Shown here: one piece after another, positions 19,399 to 28,111 of the stretch
How positions within the stretch are numbered: the stretch's first letter is position 1
Layout: each line of letters opens with the position of its first letter
From: CAZSXU01 sp964610505
GTDB taxonomy: Bacteria; Arandabacterota; Arandabacteria; JAGLYR01
Assembly (NCBI GenBank): GCA_964610505.1
Contig: CAZSXU010000021.1
Coordinates: 6,371-70,370 of the forward strand
Reading direction: 5' to 3'
DNA length: 64,000 nt
The notes under the pieces: model-generated
Told to the model about the DNA's origin: nothing
Database searches by the model: none
Seen by the model: only the letters and a program-made list of their open reading frames with translations
Program-made: the position numbers and the translations under genes

Positions 19399-19432
19399 AA
19401 GGGCGCGAGAGCGTGAGTGCGCGACAAGGCGA
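19361..19432. repeat. Octamer array, GGGYGARN type, spanning a stop codon (9 units)
   Basis: Nine 8-base units run from GAGCGAAA through GGGCGAGT, GGGCGAAA and GGGTGAAA to CAAGGCGA. The YfhO-family stop codon (19396-19398) lies inside the unit GGGTGAAA, so the array supplies both the end of the coding sequence and the 3' flank. Related units occur at 28589 and 27849. Confidence 0.75.
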
Positions 19433-19464
19433 GAACTGGAGAGAACCGAAGACCCGAGTGCTTC

Positions 19465-19500
19465 CCGCAGCGCAAGGCCAGCGCGGGAAACATGACAAGG
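19465..19500. repeat. GCGCAAGG-type element, copy D
   Basis: This 36-base segment matches copy C (14314-14349) at 32 of 36 positions. CCCGC (19464-19468) can pair with GCGGG (19483-19487). It is followed by GAAACATGACAAGG as in copy C and lies 32 bases after the octamer array. Confidence 0.6.
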
Positions 19501-19651
19501 AAACAAGGTGGTCGGCTGCGCGCACTCCGGGCTAAGGAAGATGCTCAAAAGAGTCGAGAACTCCAATGAATCCGATAACGCGTTGACAGGGTCGGAAAGC
19601 GTGGGTAAGTTCGCTGCGGATGTAGACGACCACCTGTGGGGAGCGCCCTTG

Positions 19652-21445
19652 ATGGGACGGATGAAGCAAGCGAGGGTACCGGTCTGGTTGAGTGTTCCGC
19701 TGCTGGTTGGCGCTCTCGCCGGTCGGGGGGAGGCGCTCGATCCCGCCGAATTCATGCCGGTCGAGGAAATCCGGGCCGGGCAGACGGGCGTCGGCCTCTC
19801 GGTTTTCCAGGGAACGACACCCGATAGCTTCGAGATCGATATTCTCGGCGTCCTGGAGAGCGTGGGACCCGGCCGGGATCTGATCTTGGGCAAGGCGCGG
19901 GGGGCGTTCCTCGAGAACACCGGCATCATCGCCGGGATGAGCGGGTCTCCCGTGTACGTGGAGGGACGGCTGATCGGGGCGGCGGCCTACGCCTGGACCT
20001 TCGCCAAGGAGCCCATCGTCGGGATCACGCCCATCGGCGAGATGATGGCCGTTGTAGAACGATCCGAGGCATCGTTGGATCTCGGAATGGAGGGGGACCT
20101 CCAGGAGGGGTTCTTCTCGGCCCGCCATTCTTACCCGACCTCGGCGGCGCCCGATCTGCCGGGACCGGTGTCCGAAGTCCGTCCGATTCAGACGCCCGTG
20201 GTGCTGGCGGGGGTGCCGGGCTCGGCTCGGGCCGCATGGCAGGACTTCCTGGCGCCCTTCGGTTTCGTGGGGGTCGAGGGGGGAGGAACGGCGCCCGCCA
20301 TCGGGAATCCGGAACTCCGGCCCGGCAGCGCCATGGGAATCCAGATGGTGCGCGGCGACTTCTCCAGCACGGCCATCGGGACCGTGACCTGGGTGGACGG
20401 CGAGACGATGTTGGGATTCGGTCATCCGTTTCTGATGGCGGGGCCGGTTTCCCTGCCGCTCTCCTCCGTGTACGTTCACACCGTGTTTCCTTCCGTGGTG
20501 GCTTCGTTCAAGATCGGATCCCCCGGTCCGCCCGTGGGCGCGATTCGCCAGGACCGCCAGGCCGGCGTCATGGGAATCGTGGGAGCCGACGTCCCCATGC
20601 TTCCGGTTTCCGTCTCCATTACCTCCGCTGCGGATGACTTTGCCCGGGAATATCACTTCGAGGTCATGCGCTCCGAGATTCTGACGTCCAGTCTCGTGGG
20701 GCTGGTGGGATACTCGAGTCTGGAAGCGGCGCAGAAGACCGTGGGGGAGAGCACCCTGGACATTCGGACGGAGATTCGAATGGAACCCGACCGCGTTCTG
20801 GACACGAGAATCGCCGTGGCGAGTCCCTCGCCGCCCCTGGCCGTGGCCGAGCAGATCGGCATGCCCCTGCAGTATCTCATCGAGAACCCGTATGAGAAGA
20901 TCAAGATTCGAGAGATTCGCGTTCAGGTGGAGATCATCGATCGGTTTCGAGTGGCCGCCGTCGAAGACCTTCGCGTGAGCCGCGCCGAAGTTCGCCCCGG
21001 CGACGATCTGGACGTCTGGGTGACGCTTCGCCCCTACCGGGAGTCCGAGGTGATCGAGCGAGTGAAGGTCCACATTCCGAGCGACGCACCCCCGGGGGTC
21101 GTGGATCTGGTCGCCTGCTCTTCGGCCGACCTGTGGGCGCTGGAGGCCGAACGAGCGCCGCTTCGATTCGAGCCGCAGAGTGTGGACCAGATGATCGACC
21201 TCCTGGGCAGCCGACGAGACACTCGGAAGATCTATCTTCAGCTCTTCCAGCACAAGCAGGGCCGCGTCGTCGGCGGTGAGGAAATGCCGAGACTTCCGGG
21301 CTCGGTGCTGTCCGTGATGACCACGGGTGTCCGGGCCGGCCGGACCGGCTCATCCGAGGGCGCGGCGCTGATCGAAGACGAAGTCGAGACCCCCTGGGTC
21401 GTGGTCGGTTCGCGAAGCATAAGAGTCGAAATCGTCTCCCGTTAG
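19652..21445 (+). CDS. SpoIVB-type S55 peptidase domain protein
   Basis: The 597-residue protein has a signal sequence (VWLSVPLLVGALAG) and then MPVEEIRAGQTGVGLSVFQG, the start of the S55 domain. The segment IAGMSGSPVYVEGRLIGA carries the catalytic Ser of SpoIVB-like peptidases. Further conserved segments are GFGHPFLMAGPVSLPL and a C-terminal beta-rich region. SpoIVB cleaves a membrane-complex inhibitor during sporulation, but S55 domains also occur in non-spore-formers with unknown roles. The start at 19652 has GGGGAG eight bases upstream; the longer frame to 19508 adds an unlikely leader. It probably acts in the periplasm. A beta-propeller gene follows after 35 bases. Confidence 0.85.
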   Translation: MGRMKQARVPVWLSVPLLVGALAGRGEALDPAEFMPVEEIRAGQTGVGLSVFQGTTPDSFEIDILGVLESVGPGRDLILGKARGAFLENTGIIAGMSGSPVYVEGRLIGAAAYAWTFAKEPIVGITPIGEMMAVVERSEASLDLGMEGDLQEGFFSARHSYPTSAAPDLPGPVSEVRPIQTPVVLAGVPGSARAAWQDFLAPFGFVGVEGGGTAPAIGNPELRPGSAMGIQMVRGDFSSTAIGTVTWVDGETMLGFGHPFLMAGPVSLPLSSVYVHTVFPSVVASFKIGSPGPPVGAIRQDRQAGVMGIVGADVPMLPVSVSITSAADDFAREYHFEVMRSEILTSSLVGLVGYSSLEAAQKTVGESTLDIRTEIRMEPDRVLDTRIAVASPSPPLAVAEQIGMPLQYLIENPYEKIKIREIRVQVEIIDRFRVAAVEDLRVSRAEVRPGDDLDVWVTLRPYRESEVIERVKVHIPSDAPPGVVDLVACSSADLWALEAERAPLRFEPQSVDQMIDLLGSRRDTRKIYLQLFQHKQGRVVGGEEMPRLPGSVLSVMTTGVRAGRTGSSEGAALIEDEVETPWVVVGSRSIRVEIVSR

Positions 21446-21480
21446 GTAGACACGTGATTTCCCCGGCATGGAGGATATGG

Positions 21481-23589
21481 ATGATCCCGACAACGCGCCC
21501 GGCGATCTGGATCGCCGTGTTGGTGCTGGCGGTTCCTCTGTCCGCCCAGGCGGTTGTAACCGAGTTCTGGAAGGTGGACACGCAGGCCGAGATGGCCGAG
21601 GGCGAGATGGAGGGAATGTCCATCTCCTCCAGAGGACGCCTGTTGCTGTCGCCCGACCACGACGTTCTCCTCGACATGGGGGATCTCTACGTCTGGGCGC
21701 TCGCCCGGAACGATCGGGGCGATCTGTTTGCGGCCACCGGGGAAGACGGCATCGTGTACCGAATTGCGAAGAACGGGAAGCCGGAGATTCTGTTCGACTC
21801 CCTGGAGCTGGAAATCCTTTCCCTGGTGGTGGGCCGAGACGGTTGGGTGTACGCGGGGACCTCGCCCGACGGAATGATCCTCAAGATTTCACCCGACGGT
21901 GAGGGACGTACACTCGTCGATCTGCCGGAAGATTACGTCTGGGATCTCGTTTTCGACACCAAGGGCAACCTGTACGCGGCCACGGGTGACGAGGGCAAGA
22001 TCTACCGGATCTCGCCCGGTGGGCGCGCCGAAATCTTCTACGACAGTCCCGAGACGCACGTGATGTGCCTCCTGTTCGACCCGTCCACGGGGCTATACGC
22101 CGGCGGTGAGGGAACGGCGCGGGTCTGCCGGATCGACGATTCCGGACGAGCGGCCGTGCTCTACGACGCCGAAGAGGCGGAGATCTCCTCTCTTGCTATG
22201 GACGCCGACGGCAATCTATTCGCTGCGGCCGTGGAGGCCCCTTCCGAAAATGGAGGGGGAAATGGGGAGGGGGGCGGAGCGGCCGCGCAACCCTCCATCT
22301 ACCGCATCGCTCGAGACGGGGGCGTTTCCCGGTACTGGAAGGTTCCGGCCGATTTCGTGTTCGATCTGGAAGTGGCGGATGACGGACGCCTTCTGGTGGC
22401 CACGGGGGGAAAGGCGGAACTGTTCGCCGTGGGAGCCCATGAGGAGTGGTGGAAGATCGTCGGCTTCGACGAGGTGCAGATCCTGGACATTCTTGAGGAT
22501 GGAGGGATGCTCTACCTGGCTACCGGGAACGGCGGGCGCGCGTATCGCCTCGGAAAAGGGTACGCCAAGGAGGGGACCTTCACCTCGAAGCCTTTCCGGG
22601 CCGAGACGGTGGCCCGGTGGGGGACGATCCGGTGGGAGGCCGGGTGTCCCGAGGGATGTTCAGTCGGGTTTTCGCTTCGAACGGGAAATACGGAGACGCC
22701 GGACGAAACCTGGAGCGAATGGTCTCGCGAAACGCGTGAGCCCGCGGATCTTGGAGTACCGGACGGCCGCTTCGCCCAGTGGCGGGTCGTTTCGAGGGGA
22801 GACGGAAAGCGGTCGCCCGTCATCGAATCGATCACCCTCGCGTACCTGGAGAGGAACCTCCCGCCGAGGCTCACGTCTCTCGTCGTTCTTCCCGCCGGAG
22901 AAACCTACTATGAGGGGATCCCGGATGCCTCCCCACCTCCCGTGACGCAGGTGTTCCCCAGCGGGGTCCGCATTCAGTACTCCATCTCCGGCATGGACAC
23001 GCCGCCGGCGGGAGAGGAAACGCTCGGCTGGGTTCGGGGCCTTCGGACGGCGCGCTGGGAGGTGACGGATCCCAACGAGGACGGGCTTCTTTTCGACATC
23101 GCCTACCGAGGAGACGGCGAGACGAACTGGAAAATCCTGGAGGAAGATTGGCGGGATCCGGTGTACAGCTGGGAATCGGAGCGGATGCCCGACGGGCACT
23201 ACCGGCTGCGTGTCGTCGTGAAGGATTCGCCCGACAACGCGGAAGACACCGCCCTCGAGGACGAGATGGTGAGCGACCCGTTTCAGATCGACAATACGCC
23301 GCCCGAAATCGCCGATCTTCGGGCTCGGCGGGCCGGGAATGAAATCGAAATCACCGGGCGGGCGGCCGATCGGGCCTCGCCCCTCAAGAAGGGACGTTAT
23401 TCCATCGATGCCGGCCGGTGGCACCCGTTCCTCCCGGAGGACGGCCTCTTCGACGCCGGGGAAGAAACCATCCGGTTCCGAATTCCGGAATCCGCCGCGG
23501 CGAAACTTGCCGACGGTGAGCACACGGTTCTGATCCGGGTGGTGGACGCCGCCGGGAACCCGGGGGTGGCGACGGCGACGGTCCGATGA
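21481..23589 (+). CDS. Secreted beta-propeller protein with C-terminal Ig-like domains
   Basis: The 702-residue product starts with a signal peptide (IWIAVLVLAVPLSAQA). Residues about 60-360 hold repeated blades with the pattern NLYAATGDEGKIYRISPGG and WVYAGTSPDGMILKISPDG, as in NHL/SMP-30-like propellers. The C-terminal 330 residues contain beta-sandwich segments (GLFDAGEETIRFRIPE, VVDAAGNPG) typical of Ig-like folds. The start at 21481 has GGAGG six bases upstream. No catalytic residues are evident; ligand binding or surface recognition is inferred. Its stop overlaps the methyltransferase start in ATGA form, so the genes form one operon. Confidence 0.8.
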   Translation: MIPTTRPAIWIAVLVLAVPLSAQAVVTEFWKVDTQAEMAEGEMEGMSISSRGRLLLSPDHDVLLDMGDLYVWALARNDRGDLFAATGEDGIVYRIAKNGKPEILFDSLELEILSLVVGRDGWVYAGTSPDGMILKISPDGEGRTLVDLPEDYVWDLVFDTKGNLYAATGDEGKIYRISPGGRAEIFYDSPETHVMCLLFDPSTGLYAGGEGTARVCRIDDSGRAAVLYDAEEAEISSLAMDADGNLFAAAVEAPSENGGGNGEGGGAAAQPSIYRIARDGGVSRYWKVPADFVFDLEVADDGRLLVATGGKAELFAVGAHEEWWKIVGFDEVQILDILEDGGMLYLATGNGGRAYRLGKGYAKEGTFTSKPFRAETVARWGTIRWEAGCPEGCSVGFSLRTGNTETPDETWSEWSRETREPADLGVPDGRFAQWRVVSRGDGKRSPVIESITLAYLERNLPPRLTSLVVLPAGETYYEGIPDASPPPVTQVFPSGVRIQYSISGMDTPPAGEETLGWVRGLRTARWEVTDPNEDGLLFDIAYRGDGETNWKILEEDWRDPVYSWESERMPDGHYRLRVVVKDSPDNAEDTALEDEMVSDPFQIDNTPPEIADLRARRAGNEIEITGRAADRASPLKKGRYSIDAGRWHPFLPEDGLFDAGEETIRFRIPESAAAKLADGEHTVLIRVVDAAGNPGVATATVR

Positions 23590-24359
23590 TGACGCCTTCC
23601 GACGGTTCCTTCACGACCCCGTGGTACCGGACCGCGTTCGGTCGCTCTTACCTTACGGTCTATCGCAAGCGGGATGAGGACGACGCGCGGCGCCTGGGCC
23701 GGTTCCTGTCGGACATCGGGTGGGCCTGCCGCGGGCTCTCGGTGCTGGACATCGGATGCGGGCCCGGTCGGCACATGCGTGTGCTCGGGGACGCCGGAGG
23801 GGACGTGTTCGGAATCGATCTGTCGCCCGAGCTGCTGGCCGAAGCCGGGCGCCGGGGGCTCGGGGGGCGGATGGCTCGGGCCGACATGCGGGCGCTCCCG
23901 TTTCGAGATGGCGTGTTCGATCTGGCCCTCTCGCTCTTCACCACCTTCGGCTACTTCGAGACCGACGAGGAACATGCCAGTGTTCTTGCAGAAACCCGAA
24001 GGGTCCTGAAATCCCGGGGACGGCTGCTGATCGACACGCTCAACCCGGGCCGGTTGCGCTTGACCCTCGCTCCCGAGACCCGGCGCGAGGTGGGTTCTCT
24101 GACGGTCTTCGAGACACGGTGGATCGATGAGGCCCGAAACCGCATCCTCAAGCGTGTGGAGATCGTAGATCGGGCGAAGCCGGAGACGCCTCCGGAATGC
24201 TGGACGGAGAGCGTCCGGTTGTGGACGTCGGATGCGCTTCGGGGACTGGCGGCCCGAACCGGTTTCGAGGTCGTCCGTGTGGCGGGGGGGTTCGACGGAA
24301 GGGCGTTTTCCGCGGAAGAATCCGAACGGTTGATTCTCCTATGTGAGGCGCGGGGTTGA
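23586..24359 (+). CDS. Class I SAM-dependent methyltransferase, coupled to bshC
   Basis: The 257-residue cytoplasmic methyltransferase has motif I LDIGCGPGRHMRVLGDAGG (about residues 54-72), an acidic strand VFGIDLSPELL and the post-motif FDLALSLFTTFGYF. Its start overlaps the propeller stop by four bases and its own stop overlaps the bshC start (TGATG). This tight coupling to the three bacillithiol genes suggests a thiol-modifying role like NmbA of Chlorobi, which N-methylates bacillithiol. That function is inferred from position; I cannot confirm orthology. The fold itself is secure. Confidence 0.85.
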   Translation: MMTPSDGSFTTPWYRTAFGRSYLTVYRKRDEDDARRLGRFLSDIGWACRGLSVLDIGCGPGRHMRVLGDAGGDVFGIDLSPELLAEAGRRGLGGRMARADMRALPFRDGVFDLALSLFTTFGYFETDEEHASVLAETRRVLKSRGRLLIDTLNPGRLRLTLAPETRREVGSLTVFETRWIDEARNRILKRVEIVDRAKPETPPECWTESVRLWTSDALRGLAARTGFEVVRVAGGFDGRAFSAEESERLILLCEARG

Positions 24360-25975
24360 TGGGAATCCAATACGACTTGGTGGACCCGCCGTCTCTTCCG
24401 GCGATGTCGAAGCTGTTTTCCGCGCTGATGAATCAAGATTCCATCGTCCGGGAGCGGTTCCCGCTCTGGTACTGGGAGCCCGACCATCGGGCGCGCGCGG
24501 TGGAGCCGGAGTTGAGGAGCGCGACGCCGGAACTGTGGGACCGGATGGCCCGGGACAATCGGCGACTGGGCGCCTCCACCGAATCTCTGAAGGTCCTCGA
24601 CTCGATTCGCATCGGCAGGGGCGTCTTTGTCATCACCGGCCAGCAGCCGGGGCTCTTCGGTGGACCCCTCTACACGCTTTACAAAGTGGCCACCGCCGTC
24701 GACCTGGCGCGGTGGATGCGGGAAGAATTGGCGATTCCCACCGCACCGCTCCTCTGGAATGCTTCGGATGACGTAGATTTCTCGGAAGTCGCCACGGCCG
24801 TTTTCCCCGGGACGGATCTCACGACGGCGGCCTTGACGCTGGAGGCGTCCGCTCATGAGGAGGGGCGTTGGGTGGGGGACATCGGCGGCGACGCCCTGGA
24901 GGGCGTGCACGAACGGCTCGCCTCCCTATTCGATGAGGCACCGTCGGTGCGGTGGACGATGGAGCGAATCGACGCGGCGCGGGAGCGAGCGGGGGACTTC
25001 GGGGAGTTCTTCTCGGCGCTCTATCTTGAACTCTTCCGGGATCAGGGGCTTCTCGTCCTGGATGCCCGGTGGCCCGAGATTCGCCGCGCCTCGGGGGGGC
25101 TCTTTGCGACGTACGTGCAAAAGGCGAACGTCGTGCACGGCGGGGTTCGGGATGCCGGCGAGGCCTTGGCGCGGCTCGGCTTTGAGCGGCCGCTGAGAGA
25201 CGCACAGTCCCGGTTCGGGCTCATGGTGGTTGAGGGCGGCCGCCGGCTGGACGTCCGGCGCGAGGACCGAGAGCGCGAGGCACTGTCCCGCCTCGAGGCA
25301 CGGCCAGAGACCGTTTCCCCCAGTGTACTCCTGAGGCCCCTGGTCGAGGATTCACTCCTGCCCGCGGCCGCCGTGGTTCTGGGACCGGGAGAAGTCGCGT
25401 ACTGGGCTCAACTGAGGGAGGCGTACGAGGCATTGGATGTTCGGATGCCGGTCGTATGGCCGCGTCTGACGGCGACGCTGGTGCCGGGTGAAGTGGAGGA
25501 CGCCCTGGGAAACCACCGGCCCGGCGACATTCTCAAACACCTGGAGGCGCTCATACGTGATCGGGAGCGGGACGGGCTTCCACCCGAGATTCGGGACGAT
25601 CTGGACGAGCTGGGTCGCACGCTTGCCGAGTGCCTGGAAGGGCTTCGAATTCCCCTGAAAGAGCTGGATCGAGGCCTCGTGGATGTGCTAGACTCCGCGG
25701 GACGAAAGATAGACTTCCAAGTGCGGAGGATCGGCGAGCAGGCGGTGAGCAAGCTGCGGGGCCGGTCGCCGCAGATCGCCCTCGTCGGACGCGTTCGCAA
25801 TCTCCTGTACCCGAAGGGGCGGCTCCAGGAACGCAGCCTGTCGTCCCTCTGGCCGTTTTTCCGCTCGGGCTCGATGTTTGTGGAGGATCTCCTCTCGATG
25901 TCCGGGCTTCACCGCGAGCGCCTGCTTCGCAAGCGGGGCGCACATCTGGCGGTTCGACTCTCTCGAGGACAGTGA
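24359..25975 (+). CDS. bshC: Bacillithiol biosynthesis cysteine-adding enzyme BshC
   Basis: The 538-residue protein matches BshC by length and by the N-terminal-third signature VITGQQPGLFGGPLYTLYK, followed by PLLWNASDDVDFSEV. BshC attaches cysteine to GlcN-malate to complete bacillithiol, the low-molecular-weight thiol used in place of glutathione by Firmicutes, Bacteroidetes and others. A TTG three bases upstream is in frame, but the ATG at 24359 is preferred. The gene overlaps the methyltransferase and bshB by one base each. The C-terminal coiled-coil region around VDVLDSAGRKIDFQVRRIGE fits the family. Confidence 0.93.
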   Translation: MGIQYDLVDPPSLPAMSKLFSALMNQDSIVRERFPLWYWEPDHRARAVEPELRSATPELWDRMARDNRRLGASTESLKVLDSIRIGRGVFVITGQQPGLFGGPLYTLYKVATAVDLARWMREELAIPTAPLLWNASDDVDFSEVATAVFPGTDLTTAALTLEASAHEEGRWVGDIGGDALEGVHERLASLFDEAPSVRWTMERIDAARERAGDFGEFFSALYLELFRDQGLLVLDARWPEIRRASGGLFATYVQKANVVHGGVRDAGEALARLGFERPLRDAQSRFGLMVVEGGRRLDVRREDREREALSRLEARPETVSPSVLLRPLVEDSLLPAAAVVLGPGEVAYWAQLREAYEALDVRMPVVWPRLTATLVPGEVEDALGNHRPGDILKHLEALIRDRERDGLPPEIRDDLDELGRTLAECLEGLRIPLKELDRGLVDVLDSAGRKIDFQVRRIGEQAVSKLRGRSPQIALVGRVRNLLYPKGRLQERSLSSLWPFFRSGSMFVEDLLSMSGLHRERLLRKRGAHLAVRLSRGQ

Positions 25976-26688
25976 TGGACGTACTGGCCGTCGGCGGGCA
26001 TCCGGACGACGTGGAGCTGTGCTGTGGGGGCACGGTCGCCCTTCTGGCCCTGACCCGCGAGGTGGGGATTCTGGATCTTACCGAAGGCGAATCCAGCACC
26101 CGAGGGTCCGTCGAGGAGCGCAGGGCGGAAACCCGGCGCGCCGCCGAGATTCTGGGCGTGGCGGTTCGGAGAAACGCCTTCCTACCCGACACGGGTGTGG
26201 ATTCGGTGTCGAGGGACCAGATCCGGACCGTGGTGGACATCCTGAGGGAACTCCGACCCCGGCTGATCCTTGCCCCCCACTGGGATTCCGTTCATCCGGA
26301 TCATTGCGAAACGTCCCGGCTGATCCAGCGAGCGTTCGTGCTTGCCCGAATCGCTGGATTTCGAAGCGACCACAGGCCGCACCGGGCGGAGAATGTCTTC
26401 TTCTACGATGCCCGAAGCGGCATGGTCCCCGGCTTTGTGGTGGACATCACCCGGGTCTTCGAGCAGAAGATGGAAGCGGTTCGAGCTCACGCCAGCCAGT
26501 TCGAGCCGAGTCCCGATTCGACCCGGGACTCTCTGACGCCCATCAGTGACCCGACGTTTCTCGAGGGCATCGAGGCCGCGGCGCGGTACTGGGGTTTTCG
26601 CACCGGCGTCCGGTACGCGGAGCCGTTCATGGCAAGGGATCCCTTCGTCGTAGGCGACCCGTCGGCCGCCTTTTTCCCCGGCGGGTGA
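25975..26688 (+). CDS. bshB1: GlcNAc-malate deacetylase BshB1
   Basis: The 237-residue zinc deacetylase of the LmbE/PIG-L family carries the metal-binding GGHPDDVELCCGG at its N-terminus and HWDSVHPDHCETSRL further on. The segment ILDLTEGESSTRGSVEERR is typical of the BshB1 subgroup. It removes acetyl from GlcNAc-malate in the second step of bacillithiol synthesis. Start and bshC stop overlap (TGATG). It is followed by bshA after 18 bases. Confidence 0.93.
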   Translation: MDVLAVGGHPDDVELCCGGTVALLALTREVGILDLTEGESSTRGSVEERRAETRRAAEILGVAVRRNAFLPDTGVDSVSRDQIRTVVDILRELRPRLILAPHWDSVHPDHCETSRLIQRAFVLARIAGFRSDHRPHRAENVFFYDARSGMVPGFVVDITRVFEQKMEAVRAHASQFEPSPDSTRDSLTPISDPTFLEGIEAAARYWGFRTGVRYAEPFMARDPFVVGDPSAAFFPGG

Positions 26689-26706
26689 TCCCAGGGAAAA
26701 ACCCGG

Positions 26707-27843
26707 ATGGCACGCAAGAAGAGAATCGGCATCAGCTGCCACCCGACGATGGGCGGCTCGGGCGTGGTCGCGACCGAACTCGGGATTGGGCTGGCGAGAA
26801 GAGGCTACGAGGTTCACTTTGTGGCCCATTCGATCCCGGCGCGGCTCAGGCATATGGAAAAGAACATCTATTTCCATCAGGTGGACACGGGGAGCTATCC
26901 CGTGTTCCTGCATCCCCCCTTCGCGCTGGCCCTTGCGGCCAAGCTGTGCGAAGTGACGGCCGAACACAACCTGGATGTTCTCCACGCCCACTACGCGATT
27001 CCCCATGCCGTGGGCGCCTATCTGGCCAAGCAGATGGCCCGACCCCGAAGGGTTTCGACGGTGGTGACGCTTCACGGGACGGACATCACGCTCGTGGGAT
27101 CTCAGCCGTCGTTCTTCCCGATCACGCGGTTCAGCATTCGGGAGAGCGATCGGGCGACCGCCGTGTCGGAGTGGTTGAAGGCCAAGACCGGGGAGGTGTT
27201 CCGGCTCAAGACGCGAGTCTGCGTGACGCCCAATTTCGTCAACACCGAGCTGTTCACGCCCGGTGCAAGGGACGGGGGGCGGGAGAAGCTGGCGCCGGAC
27301 GGCGTCCCCGTCGTCATGCATGCGTCCAATTTTCGGCCGGTCAAGAACATCCCGGCCGTACTCCGGGTCTTCGCCCGCATCCGGCGCGAGCTCCACGCGC
27401 GCCTGGTCATGATCGGAGAGGGACCGGAGAAGCCGGCCGCCCTGCATCTGGCCCACGATCTGGGAATCAGTGAAGATGTCGTGTTCCTGGGTTCGATCTA
27501 CGAGATCGAGGATATTCTGCCCGCGTCGGACCTTTTCCTGCTGCCCTCGGAACATGAGAGCTTCGGACTGGTTGCTCTGGAGGCGATGAGTGCCGAGGTT
27601 CCCGTGGTTGCCACGGATCGGGGCGGAACGAGAGAATTCATTCGGGACGGGGTCACGTCGTTCCTGAGAGATCCGTCGGACGTTGAGGGCATGGCCGAAG
27701 CGGGACTCCGGGTACTTCGGGACGAGGAGTTCAGGAGAGAGATGGGGAGGGCGGCGCGCCGCGACGTTAAGGAGCGCTTTGACGTGGAAACGGGCGTCGA
27801 TGCCTACGTTGCGATCTACCAGTCTCTCCCGGAGCCGACGTAG
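26707..27843 (+). CDS. bshA: Bacillithiol glycosyltransferase BshA
   Basis: The 378-residue GT4-family enzyme makes GlcNAc-malate from UDP-GlcNAc and malate, the first bacillithiol step. The diagnostic N-terminal segment is ISCHPTMGGSGVVATELG. Others are HAHYAIPHAVGAYLA, LHGTDITLVG and the nucleotide-sugar-binding LLPSEHESFGLVALEAM. Gene order bshC-bshB1-bshA places the first enzyme last. The stop TAG is followed by CCC and an octamer array begins five bases after the stop. Confidence 0.95.
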   Translation: MARKKRIGISCHPTMGGSGVVATELGIGLARRGYEVHFVAHSIPARLRHMEKNIYFHQVDTGSYPVFLHPPFALALAAKLCEVTAEHNLDVLHAHYAIPHAVGAYLAKQMARPRRVSTVVTLHGTDITLVGSQPSFFPITRFSIRESDRATAVSEWLKAKTGEVFRLKTRVCVTPNFVNTELFTPGARDGGREKLAPDGVPVVMHASNFRPVKNIPAVLRVFARIRRELHARLVMIGEGPEKPAALHLAHDLGISEDVVFLGSIYEIEDILPASDLFLLPSEHESFGLVALEAMSAEVPVVATDRGGTREFIRDGVTSFLRDPSDVEGMAEAGLRVLRDEEFRREMGRAARRDVKERFDVETGVDAYVAIYQSLPEPT

Positions 27844-27848
27844 CCCAA

Positions 27849-27880
27849 CAAGGCGAGCGGGCGACAAGGCGACGGCGAAA
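27849..27880. repeat. Octamer array, CAAGGCGA type (4 units)
   Basis: Units CAAGGCGA, GCGGGCGA, CAAGGCGA and CGGCGAAA follow the bshA stop by five bases. CAAGGCGA also occurs in the array at 19425 and near 9534. Confidence 0.65.
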
Positions 27881-27924
27881 TAGCTGCGAGAGCCGAGAAG
27901 CGAGGGCCCGAACACCGCATCCCT

Positions 27925-27960
27925 CGGGCCGGCCGCGGAGAAAGGCCCGCGCCGGCAATG
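27925..27960. repeat. GCGCAAGG-type hairpin element, copy E
   Basis: CGGGCC (27925-27930) pairs with GGCCCG (27944-27949) around a 13-base loop beginning GGCCGCGG. Compared with copy C, the fourth stem pair changes from A-T to G-C on both arms. The remaining gap to 28111 shows no gene. Confidence 0.55.
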
Positions 27961-28111
27961 TGGCGGGGCGGCACAGTGACAACGGCTCGAGATTGTGAAA
28001 CTCGCCGGGGAGGTTGCTTCGAGAACGACGGCTGACGTGTCAAGCTCGCTACGAAGTTCTTTTCGAGAACGATTGCCCATTCACGGTTGATTGTCTTGTG
28101 GAGTGTGATGC

